DNA of 64,000 nt, taken from assembly GCA_964243985.1 (NCBI GenBank), contig CAXTHJ010000004.1:1-64000 (forward strand), given 5' to 3'. Under the pieces are notes generated by a model that saw only the letters and a program-made list of their open reading frames with translations, made no database searches and was not told the DNA's origin. The position numbers were made by a program, and so were the translations under genes. Shown here in pieces: positions 36,675 through 44,637 of this stretch. Numbering within the stretch: the first letter of the stretch is position 1; every line of letters starts with the position of its first letter. The DNA is from CAIOYC01 sp964243985 (lineage in GTDB: Bacteria > Pseudomonadota > Alphaproteobacteria > Caulobacterales > Caulobacteraceae).

Positions 36675-36892
36675 CGGGAGACCGGCCGAGCCTCTTCCGC
36701 TCCCCCAGCTATTGCTTCGACGATAAGGGCGTTATCCTCAGCCCATCGCTGATCTGCCGCCTTGGTCTCCTCGGCACGGTCGAGATAGCGGCGTAGGGCA
36801 GTCTCCACGAGAACGGAAAGCTCGGCGCCCTCCGCCTCCGCCCGGGCGACGAGCGACGCCTCCAAATTTAGATGAACGTCAGTTCGGGCCAT
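36671..36892 (-). CDS. Small RHH/CcdA-like antitoxin-type protein
   Basis: 73 residues. The N-terminal half (RTDVHLNLEASLVARAEAEGAELSVLVETALRRYLD) looks like a ribbon-helix-helix domain, and the C-terminal RWAEDNALIVEAI recalls CcdA-type antitoxin tails. No CcdB-like toxin is adjacent; the coupled gene is DUF4169. It may be a solitary regulator. Family assignment is tentative. Confidence 0.65.
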   Translation of the reverse strand: MARTDVHLNLEASLVARAEAEGAELSVLVETALRRYLDRAEETKAADQRWAEDNALIVEAIAGGAEEARPVSR

Positions 36893-36993
36893 ACACGCCT
36901 CCTGAACGCCTAGGATAACAAATTCCGCCGATCAAGAAACCCGAGCCGGGCTTTGAGGGTTTACCGCAGCACCTTGCACTTTGGGAGAAGGCC

Positions 36994-37230
36994 ATGACCA
37001 CCGCTGCTGAAATCCAAGAACACATGCACGTCCATAGCTCCGACGGCCATCATGTGGGCCGGGTAGACCATGTGAAGGGCGACCAGATTGAACTCGCCAA
37101 GCTTGACCTCACCGCTATGGGCAAGCACCACTACATCCCCGTGAGCTGGGTCGATTTCGTGGAGGACGACAAGGTGACCCTCAGCATCACCAAGGATGAA
37201 GCCACCACCCGCTGGGCCGAAAAGCAGTAA
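36994..37230 (+). CDS. DUF2171 domain protein
   Basis: 78-residue PRC-barrel-like small protein: IQEHMHVHSSDGHHVGRVDHVKGDQIEL then HHYIPVSWVDFVEDDKVTL, the usual DUF2171 pattern. Function unknown; members are often stress-induced. GGGAGAAGG lies ahead of the ATG. It converges on aat. Confidence 0.88.
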   Translation: MTTAAEIQEHMHVHSSDGHHVGRVDHVKGDQIELAKLDLTAMGKHHYIPVSWVDFVEDDKVTLSITKDEATTRWAEKQ

Positions 37231-37240
37231 GCTAATTTCT

Positions 37241-37888
37241 TCAAGACCCCTGGCGGATCGCCTGCAAAACGGCGGCGCCGGGGGCGTTGGGCGACAGACG
37301 GTAGAAGTCGGAGCCCAGCGGTAGTGCGGCAGCGAGCCGACCGCGATAGTCTCTCCGCTTGATCTCCTCCGCGCCGAATTGCGCCAAATGTTTGGTCATA
37401 AATTGCGCGTCGAGCAGGACGTAGTCGCCGACGACAAGTCTGGCGACCAGATGGACCAGCGCCACCTTCGAGGCGTCCGTCGCGCGGGAGAACATGCTCT
37501 CTCCGAAGAAAGCCCCGCCGAGCGAAACGCCATACAACCCGCCCACGAGCGCGCCCTCGCGCCAGCATTCTATACAGTGAGCTTGCCCGCGGGCGAAAAG
37601 CTCTGCGTAAAGATATTCGATCCCACGGCTTATCCACGTTTCCTGCCGATCGGGTGCAGGCGCGGCGCAGGCGGCGACCACCTCGGAGAAGGCGGTGTCA
37701 ATCCGCACCTCGAACAAGTTGCTCCTCACTGTGCGCGCCAGGCGGCTTGATAGGTGGAACCGGTCCAGCGGAATGACGCCGCGTAGTTCCGGGTCCACCA
37801 GCCTCACGCCCGGATCGTCCCGGCTGTCGGCCATGGGAAACACCCCCTCGACGTAACAGGCGATCAGGTCGTCGGGGCCGAAAGCCAT
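37241..37888 (-). CDS. aat: Leucyl/phenylalanyl-tRNA-protein transferase
   Basis: 215-residue L/F transferase that adds Leu or Phe to proteins with N-terminal Arg or Lys, marking them for ClpS/ClpAP. Family segments are LIACYVEGVFPMADSRDD, RGVIPLDRFHLSSRLART, TWISRGIEYLYAELFARGQAHCIECWREGALVGGLYGV (GYNAT core, quoted in parts) and FGESMFSRATDASKVALV. Its start codon overlaps the accC stop by one base. Confidence 0.95.
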   Translation of the reverse strand: MAFGPDDLIACYVEGVFPMADSRDDPGVRLVDPELRGVIPLDRFHLSSRLARTVRSNLFEVRIDTAFSEVVAACAAPAPDRQETWISRGIEYLYAELFARGQAHCIECWREGALVGGLYGVSLGGAFFGESMFSRATDASKVALVHLVARLVVGDYVLLDAQFMTKHLAQFGAEEIKRRDYRGRLAAALPLGSDFYRLSPNAPGAAVLQAIRQGS

Positions 37889-39231
37889 CAGCCGTGTTCG
37901 GCCATCCAGCGTTCAAGCCAGTGGATGTCGTAGGTCCCGGCGCGAATGTCTGGGTTGCCCAGCAGGTCCTGGAATAGGGGTATGGTGGTCTCGATCCCGC
38001 CCACCACCATTTCGCCCAGGCACCGTTGCATCCGCGAGATGGCTTCGGCCCGATCGCGCCCGTGCACGATCAGCTTGCCGATCAGGCTGTCATAATAGGG
38101 CGGAATTGAATACCCGGCGTAGATCGCTGAATCCAGCCGCACGCCAAGTCCCCCCGGCGCGTGGAAGTCTGTGACCAGGCCGGGGGAGGGGGTGAAAGTC
38201 CTCGGGTTTTCCGCATTGATGCGGCACTCGATAGCATGGCCTTCGATCATCACGTCCTTCTGGGTGAAGGAGAGGGGCAGGCCATCGGCAATGCGGATTT
38301 GTTCGCGCACAAGATCGATGCCGGTGATGGCTTCGGTGACGGGATGCTCCACCTGCAGGCGGGTGTTCATCTCGATGAAGAAGAACTCGCCATCTTCGTA
38401 CAGGAACTCGATGGTGCCGACACCGAGGTAGCCGATCTTGGCTATGGCTTCGACCACCGTCCGGCCGATCTTCTCGCGGGCGGCCGCGTCAATGACGGGG
38501 GATGGGGCTTCTTCCAGCACCTTTTGATGGCGGCGTTGTAGGGAGCAGTCTCGTTCGCCGAGGTGGCAGACCGTGCCGAAGCTGTCGGCGATCACCTGGA
38601 TTTCGATATGGCGGGGCTTTTGGAGGTAGCGCTCCATATAGACCGCGCCGTCGCCGAACGCAGCCTTAGCCTCGGTCTGCGCCGTCTGCACCGCTTCTTC
38701 TAGCTGGTCGGCGTTTTTGGCGACCTTCATGCCGCGCCCGCCGCCGCCCGCCGCCGCTTTGATGAGAACGGGGAAGCCGATCGCTTCAGCCGCCTCGAAG
38801 GCTTCCTCCACCGTCTCGACGCCGCCGTCAGATCCCGGCACGACCGGGATGCCGGCGTCCTTTACCGTTTGCTTGGCGCTGATCTTGTCGCCCATCACGC
38901 GGATATGCTCGGGCTTGGGCCCGATGAAGGTCATGCCATGCGCGCCCACGATCTCGGCGAAGCGGGCATTTTCCGATAGGAACCCATACCCCGGATGAAT
39001 CGCCTCAGCCCCGGTGATCTCGGCGGCGGAGATGATCGAAGGCACGTTCAGATAGCTCTTGGCTGCCGAAGCCGGACCGATGCAGACGCTCTCATCCGCC
39101 AGCCGCACGTGCATGGCGCCGGCGTCGGCTTCGGAGTGGACCGCCACCGTGGCGATTCCCATCTCCTTGCAGGCGCGATGCACCCGAAGGGCGATCTCGC
39201 CTCGGTTGGCGATCAGGATCTTCTTGAACAC
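37888..39231 (-). CDS. accC: Acetyl-CoA carboxylase, biotin carboxylase subunit
   Basis: 447-residue ATP-grasp enzyme that carboxylates biotin on BCCP, first step of fatty acid synthesis. It starts with a GTG at 39231 (FKKILIANRGEIALRVHRACK), five bases after the accB stop; the further upstream open frame is within accB. HPGYGFLSENARF, the glycine-rich KAAAGGGGRGMKV ATP loop and FIEMNTRLQVEHPVTE are characteristic. aat overlaps its stop. Confidence 0.97.
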   Translation of the reverse strand: MFKKILIANRGEIALRVHRACKEMGIATVAVHSEADAGAMHVRLADESVCIGPASAAKSYLNVPSIISAAEITGAEAIHPGYGFLSENARFAEIVGAHGMTFIGPKPEHIRVMGDKISAKQTVKDAGIPVVPGSDGGVETVEEAFEAAEAIGFPVLIKAAAGGGGRGMKVAKNADQLEEAVQTAQTEAKAAFGDGAVYMERYLQKPRHIEIQVIADSFGTVCHLGERDCSLQRRHQKVLEEAPSPVIDAAAREKIGRTVVEAIAKIGYLGVGTIEFLYEDGEFFFIEMNTRLQVEHPVTEAITGIDLVREQIRIADGLPLSFTQKDVMIEGHAIECRINAENPRTFTPSPGLVTDFHAPGGLGVRLDSAIYAGYSIPPYYDSLIGKLIVHGRDRAEAISRMQRCLGEMVVGGIETTIPLFQDLLGNPDIRAGTYDIHWLERWMAEHG

Positions 39232-39235
39232 GGCC

Positions 39236-39760
39236 TTATTCCAGCACCACCAGGGGCGCGCCATATTCCACCGGCTGGCCGTCCTCAACCAGGATTTCGG
39301 CGACCGTTCCCGCGCGGGGGGCGGGGATGGGGTTCATGGTCTTCATGGCCTCGACGATCACCAGGGTCTGGCCTTCTGTGACCTTGTCGCCCGGTTTGAC
39401 GAAGGGCGGCGTGCCGGGGGTGGCCTGCAGATAGATGGTGCCGACCATGGGGGATTTGACGAGATCGCCTTTGCGTTCAACGGCGGGAGAAGGCGCCGCA
39501 GCGGTGGAGGCTTGAGCGGGCGGGGCCGTCGGCGCTACGGCTATAGGCGCAGGCGCTGAGGCGTACATCTGCGGCGCGCCCTGGACGATGAGTTCGCGGG
39601 CGACGCGGATGCGAAGCTCGCCCTGTTCAATTTCGATCTCCGAGAGGTCCGTGTCCTTCAGGATATCCGCCAATTTGCGCACCAACTTGGTGTCGATCGG
39701 GTTTTGCGAAGTTGTCGCCGGCGTTTCCATGGACTCGGCCGTATCCTTTATTGAAGCCAT
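39236..39760 (-). CDS. accB: Acetyl-CoA carboxylase, biotin carboxyl carrier protein
   Basis: 174 residues. An N-terminal helical part (about 20-60) and an Ala/Pro-rich linker lead to the biotinyl domain (100-174), with the biotin-bearing Lys140 in EAMKTMNPI. The residue after Lys is Thr rather than the common Met. It is directly followed by accC, forming the usual accBC pair, and aroQ lies upstream on the same strand, also a common arrangement. Confidence 0.96.
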   Translation of the reverse strand: MASIKDTAESMETPATTSQNPIDTKLVRKLADILKDTDLSEIEIEQGELRIRVARELIVQGAPQMYASAPAPIAVAPTAPPAQASTAAAPSPAVERKGDLVKSPMVGTIYLQATPGTPPFVKPGDKVTEGQTLVIVEAMKTMNPIPAPRAGTVAEILVEDGQPVEYGAPLVVLE

Positions 39761-39797
39761 TCTCGATCCTAAACGATTCTAACGAGACGACCGAAAC

Positions 39798-40238
39798 TCA
39801 GGCCGAAACCAGGTTTGCCGCCGCCTCGATGGCGAGCTCGTAACCCTTGGCGCCGAAGCCGGAGATCACGCCCGTGGCGGCGATAGAGACCATGCTCTTG
39901 TGTCGGAACGCCTCGCGCGCCATGGGGTTCGACAGGTGGCATTCCACCACCGGGGTCGCCATCGCTTTGATGGCGTCATAGATGGCGATGGAGGTGTGGC
40001 TGTAGGCGGCGGCGTTCAGCACCACGGCGGAGGCCTCGGTCCGCGCCTCGTTCAGCCAGTCCACCAGTTCGCCCTCCTTGTTGGACTGGCGGAACACCAC
40101 CTCGAACCCCAGCGCGCCGGCCTTGGCCTCACAGCGCTTGTGCAGATCGTCCAGGCTGTCGGCGCCATAGATGTGCGGCTCCCGGACGCCCAGGAGGTTC
40201 AGGTTTGGCCCGTTCAAGACGAAAATCGGTTTAGGCAT
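39798..40238 (-). CDS. aroQ: 3-dehydroquinate dehydratase, type II
   Basis: 146 residues from the ATG at 40238. This is the shikimate-pathway dehydratase. FVLNGPNLNLLGVREPHIYG opens the protein; Tyr of HIYG is in the active-site lid, NAAAYSHTSIAIYDAI holds the catalytic Asn region and ECHLSNPMARE the His. The upstream open extension overlaps thiS and is not real. First gene of an aroQ-accB-accC-aat run. Confidence 0.96.
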   Translation of the reverse strand: MPKPIFVLNGPNLNLLGVREPHIYGADSLDDLHKRCEAKAGALGFEVVFRQSNKEGELVDWLNEARTEASAVVLNAAAYSHTSIAIYDAIKAMATPVVECHLSNPMAREAFRHKSMVSIAATGVISGFGAKGYELAIEAAANLVSA

Positions 40239-40326
40239 CAGTCCCGGTGGGCTAGGATGGCCGGATGAGAGGGCGGACTTGTATAGCCGCGCTCCCGCCG
40301 TCACAAGCCGCGACCGTGGAGCCTTC

Positions 40327-40524
40327 ATGCGTCTGACCGTCAATGGCGAAGACCGCAATGTCGACGCGCCGACGGTAGGCGCGCTGGTGGCGGGCCTCGG
40401 CCTTGACGTGCGCAAGGTGGCGGTGGAGCGGAACCTGGAGATCGTGCCCCGATCCCTCTACGCCCGCACAGCCCTGTCGGATGGCGACCGGATCGAAATC
40501 GTGCACTTCATCGGCGGCGGGTGA
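40327..40524 (+). CDS. thiS: Sulfur carrier protein ThiS
   Basis: 65-residue ubiquitin-like protein that carries the thiocarboxylate for thiazole formation by ThiG. MRLTVNGEDRNVDAPTVGALVAG and RSLYARTALSDGDRIEIVHFIGGG are standard; the C-terminus ends Gly-Gly-Gly. thiG is 15 kb away in this window, so the thiazole genes are split. No TPP riboswitch is visible upstream. Confidence 0.92.
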   Translation: MRLTVNGEDRNVDAPTVGALVAGLGLDVRKVAVERNLEIVPRSLYARTALSDGDRIEIVHFIGGG

Positions 40525-40531
40525 GGGGGAA

Positions 40532-40613
40532 GATTGCACCATCCCCGCGGGTGCAATGGGTGCAATGTCGAGTTTCGGATTGCACCATCTCCTTGGGTGC
40601 AATCGGTGCAATC
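40532..40613. repeat. Two copies of a 36-bp palindromic repeat
   Basis: Copies at 40532-40567 and 40578-40613 match at 31 of 36 bases, 46 bases apart. Each has the arm GATTGCACC followed by two GGTGCAAT half-sites, so the left arm can pair with either. They lie right after thiS. No gene is present down to the pseudouridine synthase stop. Confidence 0.8.
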
Positions 40614-40712
40614 TGATCGGTGGCGGGCGGCATGGTCGGCTCCTTGAAGACCGTCCATAGTACGGCCGGATCGGCGGCGGGGGATAAGTGCGCGTTTGCG
40701 CCCCGTGCCGGC

Positions 40713-41459
40713 TTAGGAGCTGGCTTCAAAAATGCTGGCGACGTCCTCCGCACCCAGAACCCGGTAAGCGCCTGGCGCGAGGTCGTCCGGCAACGCAAGC
40801 CCGCCGATGCGGCCCCGGTGCAGGGCGGTGACGTGATTGCCCACGGCGGCGAACATGCGGCGCACCTGATGGTAGCGGCCTTCATGGATGGTCAGGCGTG
40901 CGGAGGTGGGCGTCAGGGGTTCGAGCTCGGCAGGTAGGAGCGGGTTGTCGTCGTTCTCCAGCATCAAGTCGCCCGAAGCGAACAGGGCGGCCTCGTCGCC
41001 GCGCAGGGGCCGGTCCAGGGTGGCGAGATACTGCTTGGCCACATGCTTCTTCGGCGAGATCACCCGGTGCAGAAGATCGCCGTCATCGGTGAAGAGGAGC
41101 AGTCCCGAGGTCTCCTTATCGAGCCGCCCGATGGTGGAGAGCGCCGGCTCCCGCCGCCGCCAGCGCAGCGGCAGGAGGTCGTAGACCAACGGCCCCGACT
41201 CCTTGTGCGAACAGGTGACGCCCAGCGGCTTGTGCATCATAAGCGCCATCCCCGGCGGCGGATCGATCGGCTGGTCCTGGATCAGCAGGCGTGGGGAGAG
41301 GTTCGGGGCGATCTTGACGTGCTGGTCGGTATCCTTCACCGCCGCGCCGTCCAGCGTGATCCATCCGGCGCGGGCCATGTCCTTCACCTCCTTGCGCGAG
41401 CCATAGCCGAGGTTGGCGAGCAGCCGGTCCAGACGGAGGGTTGCAGGCAGCTTGCTCAT
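40713..41459 (-). CDS. RsuA/RluB-family pseudouridine synthase
   Basis: 248 residues from the ATG at 41459. An N-terminal S4-like domain (LRLDRLLANLGYGSRKEVKDMARAG) is followed by the catalytic domain with Asp in GRLDKETSGLLLFT and the C-terminal EGRYHQVRRMFAAVGNHV. It modifies uridine in rRNA, most likely 16S U516 (RsuA) given its size. It starts ten bases after the methyltransferase stop. Confidence 0.9.
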   Translation of the reverse strand: MSKLPATLRLDRLLANLGYGSRKEVKDMARAGWITLDGAAVKDTDQHVKIAPNLSPRLLIQDQPIDPPPGMALMMHKPLGVTCSHKESGPLVYDLLPLRWRRREPALSTIGRLDKETSGLLLFTDDGDLLHRVISPKKHVAKQYLATLDRPLRGDEAALFASGDLMLENDDNPLLPAELEPLTPTSARLTIHEGRYHQVRRMFAAVGNHVTALHRGRIGGLALPDDLAPGAYRVLGAEDVASIFEASS

Positions 41460-41469
41460 TCGCGCGCTC

Positions 41470-42375
41470 TCATTTTGTGGCCTCGAATACTTTGTAGCCA
41501 CCTTGGTCGGTCTTCACCTCCACGGCGGAGAAGAGCTCGCCCAGCACCGCTTCGTAGGGCAGGTGCCGGTTGGCCACGAGCCAAAGCGAGCCGCCCTTGC
41601 GCAGGATGGCGGCGGCGCGGCGGATGAACTTTTGCCCAAGGCCCCGATCTTCCCAGCCCGAGCCGTGGAAGGGCGGGTTCATCACCACGAAGTCCAGCTT
41701 CTCCAGCGGGGCGTCGGCGCCCGTGGCGTCGGCCCAGTGGAAGGCGGCGCGGGCGTCCTGCACGTTGCGGCGGGCGCATTCGACGGCGCGGCGGTCGAGG
41801 TCGATCAGGGCCACGCGCCGCACCTTGGGCGATGTCAGCACCGCCCGCGTCAGGGAACCAACGCCACAGCCGAGGTCCGCGCCCTCGCCGGAAAAGGCCG
41901 GCAGATGCTTTGCCAGAAGGGCGGTACCGGGATCGACCCGGTCCCAGCTGAACACGCCGGGCTGCGACCAGAGGCCGTAAGGTGGGGTCACCCGCGGCGC
42001 GCCGGCGGCGATGGCGTCCTCCAGGCCGAGAATGGTCGCGGGGCGTGAGCAGCGACAGATGCGGTGGTGCGCCTTCACCGTCTCGGTCACTACGGCGCCA
42101 AGAGCCTCCAGCTCCTTACGAAGACGCGATCCGCCGCGATCCTTGGGCGCCATGGCGAGCAGGGTTCCGTCCGGCGCTAGGGCGCGCAGGCCAAGCGCCA
42201 AGGTGTAGCGCCGCTCCACCGTGCCTGGCGGGGCCAGCAAGGTCAGTTCTGAAAGGGCGCCGGGCTCCATCGTCTCCAGAGACGCCGCGCCCGGCAGGAG
42301 GGGCGACAGCTGCACCGCATCCGGCGCAGCATCCGCCAAAGCCCTCGGCGGCGCACCGTAGACGGCGGCCGTCAT
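41470..42375 (-). CDS. Class I methyltransferase, RsmC-like
   Basis: 301 residues from the ATG at 42375 (GGGAGAAGGA upstream). The C-terminal SAM domain has motif I ADLGCGVGSLTRAVL, acidic LIDLDRRAVE and the base-flipping FVVMNPPFHGSGWEDRGLG typical of rRNA guanine-N2 methyltransferases RsmC/RlmG. The N-terminal half is a degenerate duplicate domain. With the adjacent pseudouridine synthase it forms an rRNA-modification pair. Confidence 0.88.
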   Translation of the reverse strand: MTAAVYGAPPRALADAAPDAVQLSPLLPGAASLETMEPGALSELTLLAPPGTVERRYTLALGLRALAPDGTLLAMAPKDRGGSRLRKELEALGAVVTETVKAHHRICRCSRPATILGLEDAIAAGAPRVTPPYGLWSQPGVFSWDRVDPGTALLAKHLPAFSGEGADLGCGVGSLTRAVLTSPKVRRVALIDLDRRAVECARRNVQDARAAFHWADATGADAPLEKLDFVVMNPPFHGSGWEDRGLGQKFIRRAAAILRKGGSLWLVANRHLPYEAVLGELFSAVEVKTDQGGYKVFEATK

Positions 42376-42412
42376 GTCCTTCTCCCGCAAGGGGAGAAGG
42401 GACTTTGCACGC

Positions 42413-43529
42413 TCACTCCGCCGTCCGCGTAGCGCCCACGCGCTGCGACAGTGAGGCGCCCATGAAGGCGTCGAGGTCGCCGTCGAGCACCCCTTGAGTG
42501 TCGGAGGTCTCCACGTCTGTGCGGAGGTCCTTCACCATCTGATAGGGCTGCAGCACGTAGGAGCGGATCTGGTGGCCCCAGCCAATGTCGGTCTTCTGGG
42601 CCTCCTGCGCGGCCTTCTCCGCCTCGCGCTTCTGCAGTTCGGCCTCATAGAGGCGGGCGCGGAGCATCTTCCACGCCTCCTCCCGGTTCTGATGCTGACT
42701 GCGCCCGGCCTGGCAGGCGACGGCGATGCCGGTGGGGATGTGGGTTAGGCGGACGGCCGAATCGGTCTTGTTGATGTGCTGGCCGCCGGCGCCGGACGCA
42801 CGATAGGTGTCGGTACGCACGTCCGCCGGGTTGATCTCGATCTCGATGGTGTCGTCCACCACCGGATAGACCCAGACCGACGAGAAGGAGGTGTGGCGCT
42901 TGGCGTTGGAGTCGAACGGCGAGATGCGGACCAGACGATGCACGCCGGCCTCGGTCTTCAGCCAGCCGTAGGCGTTGGTTCCCTTCACCAAAAGGGTCGC
43001 GGACTTGATCCCGGCCTGCTCCCCCGGGGTCTCCTCCACCAGCTCCACGTCCATGTTGTGAGCGTTGGCCCAGCGCGAATACATACGGAAGAGCATCAGG
43101 GCCCAGTCGGCGGATTCGGTGCCGCCGGCGCCGGAGTTGATCTCCACATAGGCGTCGTTGCCGTCCGCCTCGCCGGAGAGCAGGGCCTCCAGCTCGGCGC
43201 GGGCGGCACGGTCCTTCAGGGCCTTCAGCGAGGCGGCTGCCTCGTCGCCGACGCCTTGGTCGCCCTCCATTTCCGCCAGTTCCGCCAGTTCGAGGGCGTC
43301 GGCGCGCTCACGCTCCAGCGCTTTCACAGCGTCGATGGCGGTGGCGAGCCGGGAGCGTTCGCGGGAGACGGCCTGCGCCTCGGCAGGGCGATCCCACAAG
43401 GTCGGGTCTTCGACCCGGGCGTTCAGTTCATCCAGTTTCCGTAGCGAGACATCCCAGTCAAAGACGCCTCCTGAGCAAGTCGATCGACTGCTCGATGTCG
43501 GCTGCAGCAGCCTCGACATCCGCTCTCAT
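42413..43529 (-). CDS. prfB: Peptide chain release factor 2 with programmed +1 frameshift
   Basis: RF2 recognises UGA and UAA. Translation starts at the ATG at 43529, reads 23 codons (RADVEAAAADIEQ to LLRRRL) and meets an in-frame TGA at 43458-43460. Just before it are AGGAGG (43472-43467), one codon, and CTT, the classic slippery CTTTGA with internal Shine-Dalgarno. The +1 frame then continues DWDVSLRKLDELN for a total of 371 residues. SPF (about 203-205) reads the stop codon and GGQ (about 248-250) drives hydrolysis. Expression is autoregulated by RF2 level. Confidence 0.95.
43458..43472 (-). promoter_or_regulatory. prfB programmed frameshift site
   Basis: Minus-strand reading AGGAGG-CGT-CTT-TGA-C: internal Shine-Dalgarno, slippery CTT and stop codon with C at +4, a weak termination context. 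All parts of the canonical RF2 site are present. Confidence 0.95.
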
Positions 43530-43824
43530 GGTGTAACCCTTTGGACAAGTAGGCGCGGGAGATAGCCTTCAACACGGATGTTAGCAAATTGGAAAACGGG
43601 GCAACGAAATGTTGATTTACGACCACGACCGGCTATCCCCCATTTCCTGTTGAGACATGATTTTAAACTTGAACGTGTTGCGCTTGCCGAGCAGCCTACC
43701 TTCTAGTTATGCTTTCATGTCTCAAAGCGATCGCGAACCGAGTGTGGCCTTTGTTATAAAGTTTTGCGGTCACTCGCTGCGTTGACTGATATGCGATATC
43801 AAGTCATAGATTGGGATTTGCAGA
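43530..43824. other. AT-richer intergenic stretch before the methyltransferase
   Basis: About 295 bases with clearly lower GC than the flanks and no reading frame I can support. It separates prfB from the island methyltransferase and probably contains promoters for both directions. Confidence 0.5.
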
Positions 43825-44526
43825 ATGGACCCACGATTTCGATTTCGAGTTAAAAGAGAGAAGATCTTGTCACTTTTTACAATATTTGAAAAACATACTG
43901 GACCAGTAATAAATAAATGGGCCCATTATTTTCCAATTTACGAGAACCATTTTTCCCGGTTCCGTGGCGTCCCGACCTTGATGTTTGAGATTGGGGCCGG
44001 GCATGGAGGCTCGGGCCAGTTATGGCGATCTTATTTCGGCCCGACGGTCCAGATTGTTTCGATAGACATCCGCGAAGAATGCAAGGATCTCGAAAGCGAG
44101 CAGATTGCTGTCCGTATTGGCAGCCAGGCAGACGCGGCGTTCTTACAAAGCATCGTAGACGAGTTTGGCCGCCCCGACATCGTACTTGATGACGGCAGCC
44201 ATGTGATGGAACATGTTTGTGAGACGTTTAAATACCTTTATCCGCAGATGGCCCGTGGCGGCGTTTATTTGGTGGAAGACCTTCATACAGCCTATTGGGA
44301 GGAGTACGGAGGAGGATTGCGCAAAGAAGGATCTTTCATCGAGCTGATAAAAGTTTTGATTGATGAAATGCATTCCCATTATAGTCGGGATGGTATTGCT
44401 CCCACCATATATAGCGAAAATACTAGGGCTATACATGTGTATGACAGCATCATTTCTTTAGATCATGGGAAGTTTCAACAGCGTGGACAAGTCAGTCGGC
44501 CAACCGGTAGCGATGTCCTATACTAA
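43825..44526 (+). CDS. SAM-dependent methyltransferase, sugar O-methyltransferase-like
   Basis: 233 residues. A segment INKWAHYFPIYENHFSRFRG leads into the SAM motif I (LMFEIGAGHGGSGQLW). It continues with acidic motif II VSIDIREEC, IGSQADAAFL, DIVLDDGSHVMEH and GGVYLVEDLHTAYW. This pattern matches the class I methyltransferases near macrocin and tetracenomycin sugar O-methyltransferases, often found in polysaccharide loci. Base composition is lower in GC than its neighbours, and no related genes adjoin it, which suggests acquisition. Confidence 0.82.
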   Translation: MDPRFRFRVKREKILSLFTIFEKHTGPVINKWAHYFPIYENHFSRFRGVPTLMFEIGAGHGGSGQLWRSYFGPTVQIVSIDIREECKDLESEQIAVRIGSQADAAFLQSIVDEFGRPDIVLDDGSHVMEHVCETFKYLYPQMARGGVYLVEDLHTAYWEEYGGGLRKEGSFIELIKVLIDEMHSHYSRDGIAPTIYSENTRAIHVYDSIISLDHGKFQQRGQVSRPTGSDVLY

Positions 44527-44637
44527 CATGCATGCTTTAGGAACCATCCATTATGCACCCGGACGTTGTATGCAACTATAGATTTCAATCAGAGTCTGTA
44601 ATCTGGCTTTAAGTGCGGGCGCCGTAAATTGGCGACC

